Shown one piece after another: positions 16,180 through 23,191 of a stretch of DNA of 23,191 bases. Location: NCBI GenBank assembly GCA_050260015.1, contig JBLNBN010000015.1, positions 1-23,191 of the forward strand. Direction: 5' to 3'. Source of the stretch: JBLNBN01 sp050260015 (GTDB lineage: Bacteria > Bacteroidota > Ignavibacteria > Kapaibacteriales > UBA2268). A program made the translations under genes and the position numbers. Below the pieces are notes generated by a model. That model searched no databases and was not told the origin of the DNA. It was given only the letters and a program-made list of their open reading frames with translations. Position 1 is the first letter of the stretch. Each line of letters starts with the position of its first letter.

Positions 16180-16203
16180 CTAACGAATTTATTGATAAGC
16201 TGA

Positions 16204-17661
16204 TCATTCTTTTATAAACTTGCTATAGCCCCCGCCAACTTTTATAAAATACATACCCGCAGGCAGCGCGCTAATATCGATCCGTTGCGCGTAAGGAACT
16301 TCAAAAGCCTTAACGCCGGTGGGAGAATAAATTTCCACCCTGGAACCCAAAAGCGCTTCGTTCTTTTGAAGGAATAGCTCGTTTCCCGCGGGATTGGGAA
16401 ATAAGTTCAAGTTTGGCTCGATCAATATTGGATCTTTGATCGAGACGGAACCCGGTTTTAACGCATTGGACTTGAATAACCGGATATAGCCGTCGGAAAA
16501 CCCTATTAAAAAAGACGCTGAGTCCGGGGACAAGTCTATATTTGACGAATAATCAACATTTGGCAGCGGAATACTATCAACGGTAATTCCCTGTGGTACG
16601 GCATAGATTACGATACCTTCCAACCCGCCTAAAATTATATTGTCTTCCTTTAAACTAAATGCGTAATAAAAAGTACGGAAAGGCAAACTACAACTATCAA
16701 TTGTGGTTAAGTCGTCCATCCTTTTATACTTTAAGCTATCGTCCAAGTACTCGACAATTAATTTTTTCGAGGGTAATACGATAAAATTATAATAATTGGA
16801 ACGGTTCGAGGATATAGTTTTATTTTCAAATCTGTCAATTACGCGCGGATTGAATAGGTCAGTATTGCCTACAACAAAACTATTAACATATTCAAAATAT
16901 TTAATTGTAGATAAATCGCCCCGGCCATAATAACTTTTTTCAATTGCGAAAATCTCATCATCATTAATAAAATCGAAATTCGAGATATATTTATCTCCAA
17001 TATAGCTCATTGATATAGAATCGCCTTCAAGATTAACTCTTTTGATGCCGCCATGAAATCCGGCTATTCGTTGAGAATTACCGCCATTCGCAGTCTCGTA
17101 TATTAATGAAAAATAAAGGCTTTTTTTGTCCCTGTCATACTTTGCACAGAAATAAGGGGTATTTACATAAACCGTTGAGTATTCTAATTTATCATTAAAT
17201 AGAAAAAAATCGTATATTACTTTGTTCTCCTTTAGATTAAGAATCTTAATTTGCGCTTTATAGTCAACATAGTGATCCATATAATTTTTTTGCGAGTATG
17301 TATATAAAGCGACTGCGAAGCTATCGTCAAGTATCCTGACTGTACATAAACTATTAAGTGGTAGGGTGAACTCTTTAATCAAATTCCCGGTCTCCATATC
17401 CCAAATCTTATACTCATTTCCCGAGACGGAAATAATACGCTTGCCGTCTTCTGTCACTCTTAACGAAGCGACACCATTATTATGCGCCTTTAATTCCTTG
17501 TATCTTCCTTTATCAATCCAGCCGACAGACTCTGTTTGGGGTGGAGGTTCATTCATTACATTGTCGGAAACGGCCGGCAGATTTTCGCCTGCAAGGGTAA
17601 GAGCATAGAGCGGAGCTACAGATAATGCGAGGGCCGCGAGATAGTAAATAACCTGTTTCAT
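16204..17661 (-). CDS. Secreted WD40-like repeat protein with T9SS sorting domain (paralogue A)
   Basis: Predicted 485-residue exported protein. The signal peptide is MKQVIYYLAALALSVAPLYA (1-20). A WD40-like repeat follows (KAHNNGVASLRVTEDGKRII at 58-77, ending in EYKIWDMETG), and weaker beta-propeller-like repeats fill the middle, including GFSDGYIRLFKSN near 400. The last ~60 residues form a T9SS type A tail (NPAGNELFLQKN, RVEIYSPTGVKAFEV, ISALPAGMYFIKVG). AAGGAA lies 9-10 nt before the ATG. It is a tandem paralogue of the gene at 17751-19232: both ends are alike, the centre is diverged and AT-rich. Ligand and role are unknown; a beta-propeller surface protein is inferred. Confidence 0.82.
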   Translation of the reverse strand: MKQVIYYLAALALSVAPLYALTLAGENLPAVSDNVMNEPPPQTESVGWIDKGRYKELKAHNNGVASLRVTEDGKRIISVSGNEYKIWDMETGNLIKEFTLPLNSLCTVRILDDSFAVALYTYSQKNYMDHYVDYKAQIKILNLKENKVIYDFFLFNDKLEYSTVYVNTPYFCAKYDRDKKSLYFSLIYETANGGNSQRIAGFHGGIKRVNLEGDSISMSYIGDKYISNFDFINDDEIFAIEKSYYGRGDLSTIKYFEYVNSFVVGNTDLFNPRVIDRFENKTISSNRSNYYNFIVLPSKKLIVEYLDDSLKYKRMDDLTTIDSCSLPFRTFYYAFSLKEDNIILGGLEGIVIYAVPQGITVDSIPLPNVDYSSNIDLSPDSASFLIGFSDGYIRLFKSNALKPGSVSIKDPILIEPNLNLFPNPAGNELFLQKNEALLGSRVEIYSPTGVKAFEVPYAQRIDISALPAGMYFIKVGGGYSKFIKE

Positions 17662-17750
17662 CGATGAAATTCCTTATACGATTCAAACGACGACTTATTC
17701 AATAACCTTTACCAATTATAAGTTATTGGTAAAGGTTATTGAATATCTGA
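17662..17750. other. Intergenic spacer of the WD40-like pair with conserved leader
   Basis: The leader next to the ATG of paralogue A (17659-17693, including the start codon) matches that of paralogue B (19230-19264) at about 32 of 35 positions, including the AAGGAA ribosome binding site. The duplication therefore included the 5' leader. The rest of the spacer is filled by the inverted repeat at 17696-17745. Confidence 0.7.
17696..17745. repeat. Perfect 21-bp inverted repeat between the WD40-like paralogues
   Basis: Arms 17696-17716 and 17725-17745 are exact reverse complements, with an 8-nt loop TATAAGTT. The left arm starts TATTCAATAACC and the right arm ends GGTTATTGAATA. It begins 5 nt beyond the stop codon of paralogue B on the - strand and ends about 20 nt before the ribosome binding site of paralogue A. 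It has no T-tract, so it may be an mRNA 3'-end protector, an attenuator of A, or a small element. Confidence 0.75.
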
Positions 17751-19232
17751 TCACTTCTTGATAAACTTGCTATACTCCCCGCCAACTTTTATAAAATACA
17801 TTCCAGCGGGCAGCGCGCTTATGTCTATCCGTTGCGAGTAAGGAACTTCAAAAGCCTTAACGCCGGTGGGAGAATAAATTTCCACCCTGGAACCCAAAAG
17901 CGCTTCGTTCTTTTGAAGGAATAGCTCGTTTGCCGCCGGGTTAGGATATATAAAACCAAGCTTTTCCCGATCAGTTGGGTCATCCGCCGAAACGGGGCCT
18001 CCCTTTAACGCCTCCGATCTAAAGAGTCGGAGGTAGCCGTCGGAGGAGCCGGTAGCGAACGAAACGGAATCAGGGAATACCGCAAATTTCCAATTGTAAT
18101 TTTTCGAGTCGAATGCATAGGAATCCGTTTCAGTTAGTTGAGGCGCGGAATATATATAAATACCATTATTATAACCGGTTATAAAGAAATTCCCGTTAAA
18201 ACTAAATTCGTAAGAGGGAGTTCGAACTTGAAAAATACAACTGTCGTTTACGTGATAATCGTCCAGATTTCTAAAGTAGAACAGGCTATCATCTAAACAC
18301 TCTACGAGTATCTTTTTAGCGGCGAGTAATTTAAGATTGGTTATTAACGGTGTTTTGATGTGAGTGGAAGTAAAGTAACCTTCGCTGATACCCTCATGAA
18401 TATCATTTGTTGAAACCAGGTCCTCTTTGCTTACTACCAATTTAGTTAAATAATGTAAAAAAACTACCGCGTTAGATACAGGATGACAGGTAGCCGACCA
18501 AACCTCAGATATTGCGGCAATATCATCTGTGTTAATAAAGAGAAATTTCGAAATTGACTGATTTCCAATTTTAGTAACTTCCGCAGTATCTCCTTTCAGA
18601 GCCGCTTTTCCAAGGGTTCCGACATACCATGCCATTGCTTGGGTATTGGAGCTTTGTATCGTCCATAAAACCGCTGAATAAAACAGAGTATTGCTTTCCC
18701 TGGCAGGCTTAATCTCAAAATTCACGGGTCTGATTCTGGAAGCGGTTTTTGATGGAAGTTCTTCGGAATCTGTCGTAAATTTGTTAGTTACCATATCATT
18801 ATTAACGTCATATATCGTAAACTCGATTTGGTAATTTCGATAATGGTCGTCTTGATCTTTCCTGTATATCATTTTAACAGCTATTACCCTGTTGTCGTCG
18901 AGAATAATCAGGGAATCTAATTCGCTAATGGGAACTTTGTATTCGTTAATTAAATCGGCGGTTTCCGCATCCCAGACTTTGAATTCATTTTTGGTAACCG
19001 AAATTATTCGCTTGCCGTCTTCGGTCACCCTTAACGAAGCGACTCCAGCATTATGCGCCTTTAACTCTTTATACCGCCCCATATCTATCCAGCCGGTAGA
19101 CTCTGTTTGGGGCGGAGTTTCATTCATTACTTTGCCGGGAACGGTCGACAGATCTTCATTTGCAAGGTTAAGAGCAGAGAGTGGAGCCACGGATAATGCG
19201 AGGGCCGCGAGAAAATAAATAACTTTTCTCAT
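17751..19232 (-). CDS. Secreted WD40-like repeat protein with T9SS sorting domain (paralogue B)
   Basis: Predicted 493-residue exported protein with signal peptide MRKVIYFLAALALSVAPLSA (1-20). The WD40-like repeat KAHNAGVASLRVTEDGKRII ends in EFKVWDAETA. A diverged AT-rich centre follows, then GSSDGYLRLFRSEA and a T9SS type A tail (NPAANELFLQKN, RVEIYSPTGVKAFEV, ISALPAGMYFIKVG). AAGGAA lies about 9 nt before the ATG. The tail-coding DNA includes a block identical over 94 bp to paralogue A (17838-17931 against 16291-16384), although the N-terminal coding DNA differs at many synonymous sites. Function is unknown. B lies upstream of A in transcription order and may share its promoter, with the intervening hairpin modulating A. 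Confidence 0.82.
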   Translation of the reverse strand: MRKVIYFLAALALSVAPLSALNLANEDLSTVPGKVMNETPPQTESTGWIDMGRYKELKAHNAGVASLRVTEDGKRIISVTKNEFKVWDAETADLINEYKVPISELDSLIILDDNRVIAVKMIYRKDQDDHYRNYQIEFTIYDVNNDMVTNKFTTDSEELPSKTASRIRPVNFEIKPARESNTLFYSAVLWTIQSSNTQAMAWYVGTLGKAALKGDTAEVTKIGNQSISKFLFINTDDIAAISEVWSATCHPVSNAVVFLHYLTKLVVSKEDLVSTNDIHEGISEGYFTSTHIKTPLITNLKLLAAKKILVECLDDSLFYFRNLDDYHVNDSCIFQVRTPSYEFSFNGNFFITGYNNGIYIYSAPQLTETDSYAFDSKNYNWKFAVFPDSVSFATGSSDGYLRLFRSEALKGGPVSADDPTDREKLGFIYPNPAANELFLQKNEALLGSRVEIYSPTGVKAFEVPYSQRIDISALPAGMYFIKVGGEYSKFIKK

Positions 19233-19308
19233 CGATGAAATTCCTTATATGATTCTAACGATGAAGATAAATATAAACTGAATATGGATTAAATTATTGA
19301 AAATTCAG

Positions 19309-19324
19309 ATAATTTCCAAATTAT
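19309..19324. promoter_or_regulatory. Small AT-rich palindrome upstream of WD40-like paralogue B
   Basis: ATAATTT-CC-AAATTAT is a perfect 16-bp palindrome in the 109-nt gap between guaD and paralogue B, about 77 nt upstream of the B start. In such AT-rich DNA it may be chance; an operator or the stem of a weak terminator for guaD are possible readings. Confidence 0.25.
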
Positions 19325-19341
19325 TTATTTAGGCCGGCGAA

Positions 19342-20619
19342 CTACTCTGCGAGCTTCTTCCCCCTAACGTACGCCCCGTCTATGTTCGCGAGGGAGGCGG
19401 TATAGATTATCTTTTCGATTAGTTCTACGTCTGAAAGTTCTTCTGCGGGGAGGTCGAAATCGTCGTCGTTCAGCAGGAGGAAATCGGCTTCGAAGCCGTC
19501 GGCGAGTCGGCCTATTTTATTTTCAATGCCCAGAGCCTTCGCGCCGCCGTACGTGGCTAGCGAGAGAGCTTCGGCCGCGGAGACGATATTTTCTGCGGAA
19601 GCGCCGAATATATTTAATATCTTCGAGCTCTCGCGGCAGTTCCTCGCCTCGTTGAAGAGGGAATACGACGAGCCGCCCGCGACGTCCGTTCCAAGCCCGA
19701 CGCGGATTCCTTTTTCCAAATATCCTCTTAACGGCATTATACCGCTGCGCAAATATATATTGGAAGTAGGGCAGTGCGCTATAGCGCAGTCGTTACGGCG
19801 GATCGCTTCGATTTCATTGTGATTTAAGTGAATCGCGTGCGCCAGTATAGTTTTATCGGTCAGTACGCCGGCCTTCTCGTATACTTCAGTATAGTTTTCG
19901 AAGTTTTGAAATTGATTCTTAATAAACTCGATCTCGGAGAGATTTTCGCTCAGGTGCGTTTGTATATAGAATCCCTCTCTACGGGCTAATTCTCCCGCTC
20001 GTTGGAGCAACTCAAACGAGCAGCTCCCCGCGAAGCGAGGCGTCATTGCGTATTGTAGCCTGCCGCCGTCCGCGCCGTGCCAGCAGCGCGCGAGCTCCAT
20101 GCTGTCGCCGATATTTGCCGTCGCGGCTGCGCCAAGACCGGAGGGACAATTGAAATCCATCATCGTGCGGCCGATTATCGCGCGTATGCCCGCTTTCTTT
20201 GCGGCTTTAAATGCTTCGCAGGCTGCGTTCTTGAAAGGCGCAGTAAATACTACCGCCGTAGTCGTGCCGTTCTTTATTAAGCTGGAAAAGAAATGTCTTG
20301 CTCGCGCGGCGGAGTATGCCGCGTCCGCATGCCGGGCTTCTTCGGGGAAGACGTAGTCGTTGAGCCAATCCAAAAGCTCGCCCCTTCCCGTTCCCCGGAG
20401 CGGGTACTGGGGAAGGTGCGTATGCAAATCGATTAAGCCCGGAAGGATTATTTTTGCTGAAATGGTCTTGATATTAGGTTCGAGTTCCTGAGGGACTCCA
20501 ACCGCAGGCCCTGAATATTTTATTCGTCCGTCCTCGACTATCATCGCGCCGTCGCGCGTAACGCGCATAGCGCCGACGCTATCGGCGGAAATTAAAATGC
20601 CCCGATAGAGAGTCGTCAT
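19342..20619 (-). CDS. guaD: Guanine deaminase (amidohydrolase superfamily)
   Basis: Zinc amidohydrolase converting guanine to xanthine in purine salvage or catabolism. At 425 residues it is close to the usual 430-450. Motifs fit guanine deaminase rather than the related hydroxyatrazine or S-adenosylhomocysteine deaminases: PGLIDLHTHLPQYP (60-73), MMDFNCP (153-159), PRFAGSCSFELL (194-205), QTHLSEN (220-226), AHCPTSNIYLRSG (281-293) and GLGTDVAGGSSYS (308-320). Metal ligands by position are H66, H68, H222, H261 and D312; the last three have the same spacing (39 and 51) as I recall for the human enzyme. The start lies 9 nt after the argS stop codon, with TAGG as a weak ribosome binding site, so it is likely the last gene of the rsfS-argS-guaD operon. 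Confidence 0.9.
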   Translation of the reverse strand: MTTLYRGILISADSVGAMRVTRDGAMIVEDGRIKYSGPAVGVPQELEPNIKTISAKIILPGLIDLHTHLPQYPLRGTGRGELLDWLNDYVFPEEARHADAAYSAARARHFFSSLIKNGTTTAVVFTAPFKNAACEAFKAAKKAGIRAIIGRTMMDFNCPSGLGAAATANIGDSMELARCWHGADGGRLQYAMTPRFAGSCSFELLQRAGELARREGFYIQTHLSENLSEIEFIKNQFQNFENYTEVYEKAGVLTDKTILAHAIHLNHNEIEAIRRNDCAIAHCPTSNIYLRSGIMPLRGYLEKGIRVGLGTDVAGGSSYSLFNEARNCRESSKILNIFGASAENIVSAAEALSLATYGGAKALGIENKIGRLADGFEADFLLLNDDDFDLPAEELSDVELIEKIIYTASLANIDGAYVRGKKLAE

Positions 20620-20628
20620 GATATATGC

Positions 20629-22299
20629 CTACATCTTGTCCGGCGCGGATACGCCGAGTATCGTCAAACCGTTCTTTAGAGCCGTTTGCGCGGCGCGGCA
20701 GAGAGCAAGCCGGGCCAGCGTCAGCTTTGCGTCGTCCGTTATTACGCGGCAGTCGTGGTAGAAGGCGTGGTACTTAACGGCAATCTCGCGCAGGTACTCG
20801 CATAGGGCGTGCGGTTCGTTCTTTTCCGCAGCTGCGGCTACGATTATCGGGAAGCGCGCCAATTTCTTAACCAGGTCAATTTCCGCAGGATCGCGCAGCA
20901 GGTTCAGATCTACGTTAGCCGAGCCCTCCGCGAGCGAAGTAAGGAAATTGTCGGGCATAGCCGACGCTTCGCGAGCCTTTTCGAAGATAGAGCTGATGCG
21001 CGCATGCGCGTACTGCAGGTAGAATACGGGATTCTTGTCGCTCTGCTCGCGGGCGAGCGCGAGATCGAACTCGAGATGCGTGCCCACGGAGCGCATTATC
21101 AAAAAGAATCTAACAACGTCCTCGCCGACCTCGTCCAACAATTCGTCAAGGGTGTAGCTTTTGCCAGTGCGCTTGCTCATCTTTACCTGCTCGCCGTTCT
21201 CGGTAAGCGTTACGAATTGATGGATCAATACGTTTACTTTCGCGGGATCGTACCCGAGGGCCTTTACCGCGGCTAATACGTCGGGGATAGTCGCTATGTG
21301 GTCCGCGCCGAAAACGTCCACGAGCAAATCGAATCCGCGCTTGAATTTTTCTACATGGTAGGCTATGTCCGGTAGGCGGTAAGTCGGCTCGCCCGTGGAT
21401 TTAATAATTACGCGGTCGCTCTCGAGGCCCAGTTCGGAGAACTTTAGCCAGGTGGCGCCGTCCTTTTCATAAACCAATCCAAGATCGCGGAATTTCTGGA
21501 TAACTTCCTTTATCTTGCCCTCGGAGTAGAGCGAATCCTCGTTGTAGAAGACGTCCTGGCGGATGTTCATGCGCGCGAGCGTATGCGTAATTCGCTCGAA
21601 GCACCATTTCTCGCCGAACTTCTGGAATTCCAATAGATTTTCGGTCGTCTCTTCTTCGAAGCCTTCGCCGCGCTCCTCCCGGAAGAGCTCGGCGATTGTT
21701 TTAACGTATTCGCCGTGGTAGCCGTTCTCCGGGAATTCGAAATCGGGATTGACCATCTGGACGTAGCGGGCGTGAACTGATTTAGCCAAATTCTTCATCT
21801 GGTTGCCCGCGTTGTTGAAGTAGTACTCGCGGGTAACCTCGTAGCCTGTCCATTGGTATAGATTGGCCACTGCGTCGCCGAAGCAGGCGTTGCGGCCGTG
21901 CCCGAGGTGGAGCAAGCCGGTCGGGTTAACGCTGACGTATTCGACGTTGACGCGCTTGCCGGCGTTGGAGCTACTTCTGCCAAAGCTCCCGCCTTCGGAT
22001 AGTATTTGTCCAAGCGCGTCTGTATAGAATTTCCCGGTAAATTTAAAGTTAATGAAGCCGGGCCCTGCAATTTCGGGATTAGCTATTGCTTCGGCGTCAT
22101 ATTCGAGCGCTTCGATTACTTCCATTGCGACCTGGCGGGGATTCTTGCCAAGCGTTTTAGCGAGCTTCATAGCGATATTGAGCGAGAGGTCCCCGTGCTC
22201 CGGGTTCTTTGGGATGTCGAACGTAATGAGGTCCGCTCCGCCCCAGCCGAGCTTTTCGAGCGCGGCGGCGACCTTTGGTCTTAAATAGCTTTCTTGCAT
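20629..22299 (-). CDS. argS: Arginyl-tRNA synthetase
   Basis: Class I aminoacyl-tRNA synthetase that charges tRNA-Arg in the cytosol. The 556 residues are the normal bacterial length. The N-terminal Add-1 domain is followed by the HIGH signature as HLGHGRNA (131-138) preceded by VEYVSVNPTG, then FNNAGNQM (161-168), GADHIATIPDVL (331-342), the KMSKR signature as VKMSKRTGKS (372-381), and an anticodon-binding DALR domain at the end (YLQYAHARI, AVKYHAFYHDCRVI). The ATG at 22299 lies only 6 nt after the rsfS stop; no Shine-Dalgarno is visible, which suggests translational coupling. Confidence 0.97.
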   Translation of the reverse strand: MQESYLRPKVAAALEKLGWGGADLITFDIPKNPEHGDLSLNIAMKLAKTLGKNPRQVAMEVIEALEYDAEAIANPEIAGPGFINFKFTGKFYTDALGQILSEGGSFGRSSSNAGKRVNVEYVSVNPTGLLHLGHGRNACFGDAVANLYQWTGYEVTREYYFNNAGNQMKNLAKSVHARYVQMVNPDFEFPENGYHGEYVKTIAELFREERGEGFEEETTENLLEFQKFGEKWCFERITHTLARMNIRQDVFYNEDSLYSEGKIKEVIQKFRDLGLVYEKDGATWLKFSELGLESDRVIIKSTGEPTYRLPDIAYHVEKFKRGFDLLVDVFGADHIATIPDVLAAVKALGYDPAKVNVLIHQFVTLTENGEQVKMSKRTGKSYTLDELLDEVGEDVVRFFLIMRSVGTHLEFDLALAREQSDKNPVFYLQYAHARISSIFEKAREASAMPDNFLTSLAEGSANVDLNLLRDPAEIDLVKKLARFPIIVAAAAEKNEPHALCEYLREIAVKYHAFYHDCRVITDDAKLTLARLALCRAAQTALKNGLTILGVSAPDKM

Positions 22300-22305
22300 A
22301 TTGTA

Positions 22306-22764
22306 TTATTCGTTTTCGGCTGCTTCGCCGTTGTTCGCGATATTATTGTCTAATATTTCCTTTATTTTCTGGTCGCGCGAGCTCTTCAATTCGCCCTCTT
22401 CGCTAAGGGAATAGAACTTTGCGTCGCCCCATAGCTTTTCAATTTTATAGTATTCGCGGGCGTGGCGTACCATGATATGCATAACGACGTCGAAGAAATC
22501 GAGAAGCGCCCATTCGCGGTTGTCGATGCCTTCCTCTCTCGGTTTATTAATCGAGAGGTCTGTGCACGTCCTGAGAACTTCGTCGTATATCGCCTTTACT
22601 TGCACGTCGCTGTCGCACGTGCAGAGCACGAAGAAATCTGCCGGACGGCTGTCGATCTTCGTCAGATCGAGCACTTGAACGTCGGAAGCGAGCTTGTCGC
22701 CGGCCACTTTAGCGCATAATGTCGCTAAGCCTTTTGCCGTGCGCGGTTTTCCGTATTTTGCCAA
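22306..22764 (-). CDS. rsfS: Ribosome silencing factor RsfS (Iojap/YbeB family)
   Basis: Binds the large ribosomal subunit protein uL14 and blocks subunit joining when nutrients are low. The 152 residues carry VLDLTKIDSRPADFFVLC (31-48) and WALLDFFDVVMHIMVRHARE (85-104) with YYKIEKLWGDA (105-115), the Iojap core. A charged C-terminal tail follows. The start is a TTG at 22764: an in-frame TAA stands five codons upstream, no earlier start exists, and CAGG lies 6 nt before it. A GTG 19 codons in would remove part of the domain. It heads a tight cluster with argS (6-nt gap) and guaD (9-nt gap), so all three are probably co-transcribed. Confidence 0.93.
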   Translation of the reverse strand: MAKYGKPRTAKGLATLCAKVAGDKLASDVQVLDLTKIDSRPADFFVLCTCDSDVQVKAIYDEVLRTCTDLSINKPREEGIDNREWALLDFFDVVMHIMVRHAREYYKIEKLWGDAKFYSLSEEGELKSSRDQKIKEILDNNIANNGEAAENE

Positions 22765-22958
22765 TTCTTGCCTGAATTAATGAGTGTTACATTATAATAC
22801 AATTACAAAAATACCAAATTGAGGCGAATAGTAAAATTATTGAGATAAATAATAATTCTGCTCGCCGCAATAACAATTTAAGAGACGGAAGGGAAGGCGG
22901 AGTCATTTATCATTCAACATTTATCCTTGATCGGTCGCGGCGCCGGCAATTTGCCAGG

Positions 22959-23141
22959 AAATGACGCGCAAAAGCATGGCGATAGATGGGATTGTCATTC
23001 CCGACCCGATCGGGAATCAAATCGTCTGAACCTTTGATTAAGCTGATTAATATGATTAATAAATGATGGACTAGCTGAAAATAGCGCGCAAGCGTTTGGG
23101 AATTAAAGAAATCGGTCATTCCGAAGCGCAGCGAGGAATCC
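22959..23141. repeat. Mosaic of dispersed intergenic repeats
   Basis: In order: AATGACGCGCAAAAGCATGG near 22960-22979; ATTCCCGA (22997-23004) paired with TCGGGAAT (23010-23017); the 36-nt repeat (23024-23059); AATAGCGCGCAAGCGTTTGG near 23080-23099; and GTCATTCCGAAGCGCAGCGA starting at 23115 and running into GGAATCC (to 23141). The GTCATTCC phrases resemble, from memory, repeats scattered between genes in many bacterial genomes. Related CGCAA phrases occur at 184-194 and 15993-16008. Confidence 0.65.
23024..23059. repeat. Dispersed 36-nt repeat, copy 2
   Basis: Same orientation as the copy at 15925-15960, with 33 of 36 bases identical; the first 18 bases (GTCTGAACCTTTGATTAA) are exact. It lies between an inverted repeat of ATTCCCGA and a CGCGCAAGCG phrase, which indicates a composite intergenic element rather than an isolated chance match. 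Confidence 0.75.
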
Positions 23142-23191
23142 AAAGAAAATTATCAATACAAAAACTCTTAGAATAACGTGCAATTACTGAA

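Larger units (their letters stand above)
15925..16203. other. Repeat-rich gene-free region
   Basis: Between the terminator and the end of the first WD40-like gene there is no credible coding region. The stretch holds one copy of a 36-nt repeat (15925-15960), an ACACGCAAGCGCTTGG segment resembling others in the window (near 15993-16008), an 18-bp perfect palindrome (16026-16043) and three hairpins with 3-nt loops (16107-16179). It looks like a landing zone of dispersed intergenic elements. Confidence 0.6.
22765..23191. other. Gene-free end region with dispersed repeats
   Basis: Upstream of rsfS the first ~100 nt are AT-rich and should contain its promoter, though no clear consensus was recognised. 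From about 22955 to the end the sequence is a mosaic of repeat-like phrases. A short reading frame across it on the - strand (22910-23143) has the look of repeat-derived translation rather than a gene. Confidence 0.6.

Noticed and set aside
22910..23143. 77-codon open frame on the - strand in the end region
   Set aside because: It translates straight through dispersed repeats and its protein (MDSSLRFGMT start) is of the kind produced by GTCATTCC-type repeats.

Overview
The window looks like chromosomal DNA from an FCB-group bacterium. The best guess is a Bacteroidota/Chlorobi-side lineage such as Ignavibacteria or Candidatus Kapabacteria. The main reason is that four proteins combine an N-terminal signal peptide with a C-terminal type IX secretion (T9SS) sorting domain. 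One of them also carries a lamin-tail domain and repeated choice-of-anchor-D (ASH-like) domains. The lineage is inferred from domain style, not from a marker phylogeny. Housekeeping genes are GC-richer and intergenic DNA is AT-rich. Several genes have clear Shine-Dalgarno sequences (leuD, queA, cdd, both WD40-like genes); others have none.

Layout. 1-327: gene-free, with small palindromes of 3-nt loop. 328-4978 (+): secreted FG-GAP/PQQ-like beta-propeller, htpG, queA, then a bidirectional terminator. 5066-6854 (-): leuC-leuD, spaced by 1 nt. 6934-7446 (+): cytidine deaminase. 7457-11374 (-): a 1305-residue multidomain secreted T9SS protein. 11478-12539 (-): chorismate mutase-DAHP synthase fusion. 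12639-15869 (+): a 1076-residue flavin/iron-sulfur dehydrogenase that joins in one chain the parts found as separate subunits in HcnABC, opine oxidases and archaeal dye-linked proline dehydrogenases. It ends in a strong terminator. 15925-16180: a cluster of dispersed-repeat-like palindromes. 16204-19232 (-): two tandem paralogous T9SS-exported WD40-like proteins. 19342-22764 (-): an apparent rsfS-argS-guaD operon. 22765-23191: a repeat-rich stretch without a gene.

How the genes fit together. Most are core metabolism and translation: queuosine tRNA modification, arginyl-tRNA synthetase, ribosome silencing, isopropylmalate-type isomerisation, entry to aromatic biosynthesis, pyrimidine and guanine salvage, and a chaperone. 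The accessory part is the set of four predicted surface or secreted proteins. No T9SS machinery gene lies in the window, so their export depends on genes elsewhere. The most unusual items are the one-chain dehydrogenase with its upstream overlapping palindromes, the WD40-like pair whose sorting-tail DNA is far better conserved than the rest, a perfect 21-bp inverted repeat between that pair, and a set of intergenic palindromes that share architecture but not sequence. No rRNA, tRNA, CRISPR array, transposase or integrase was seen.
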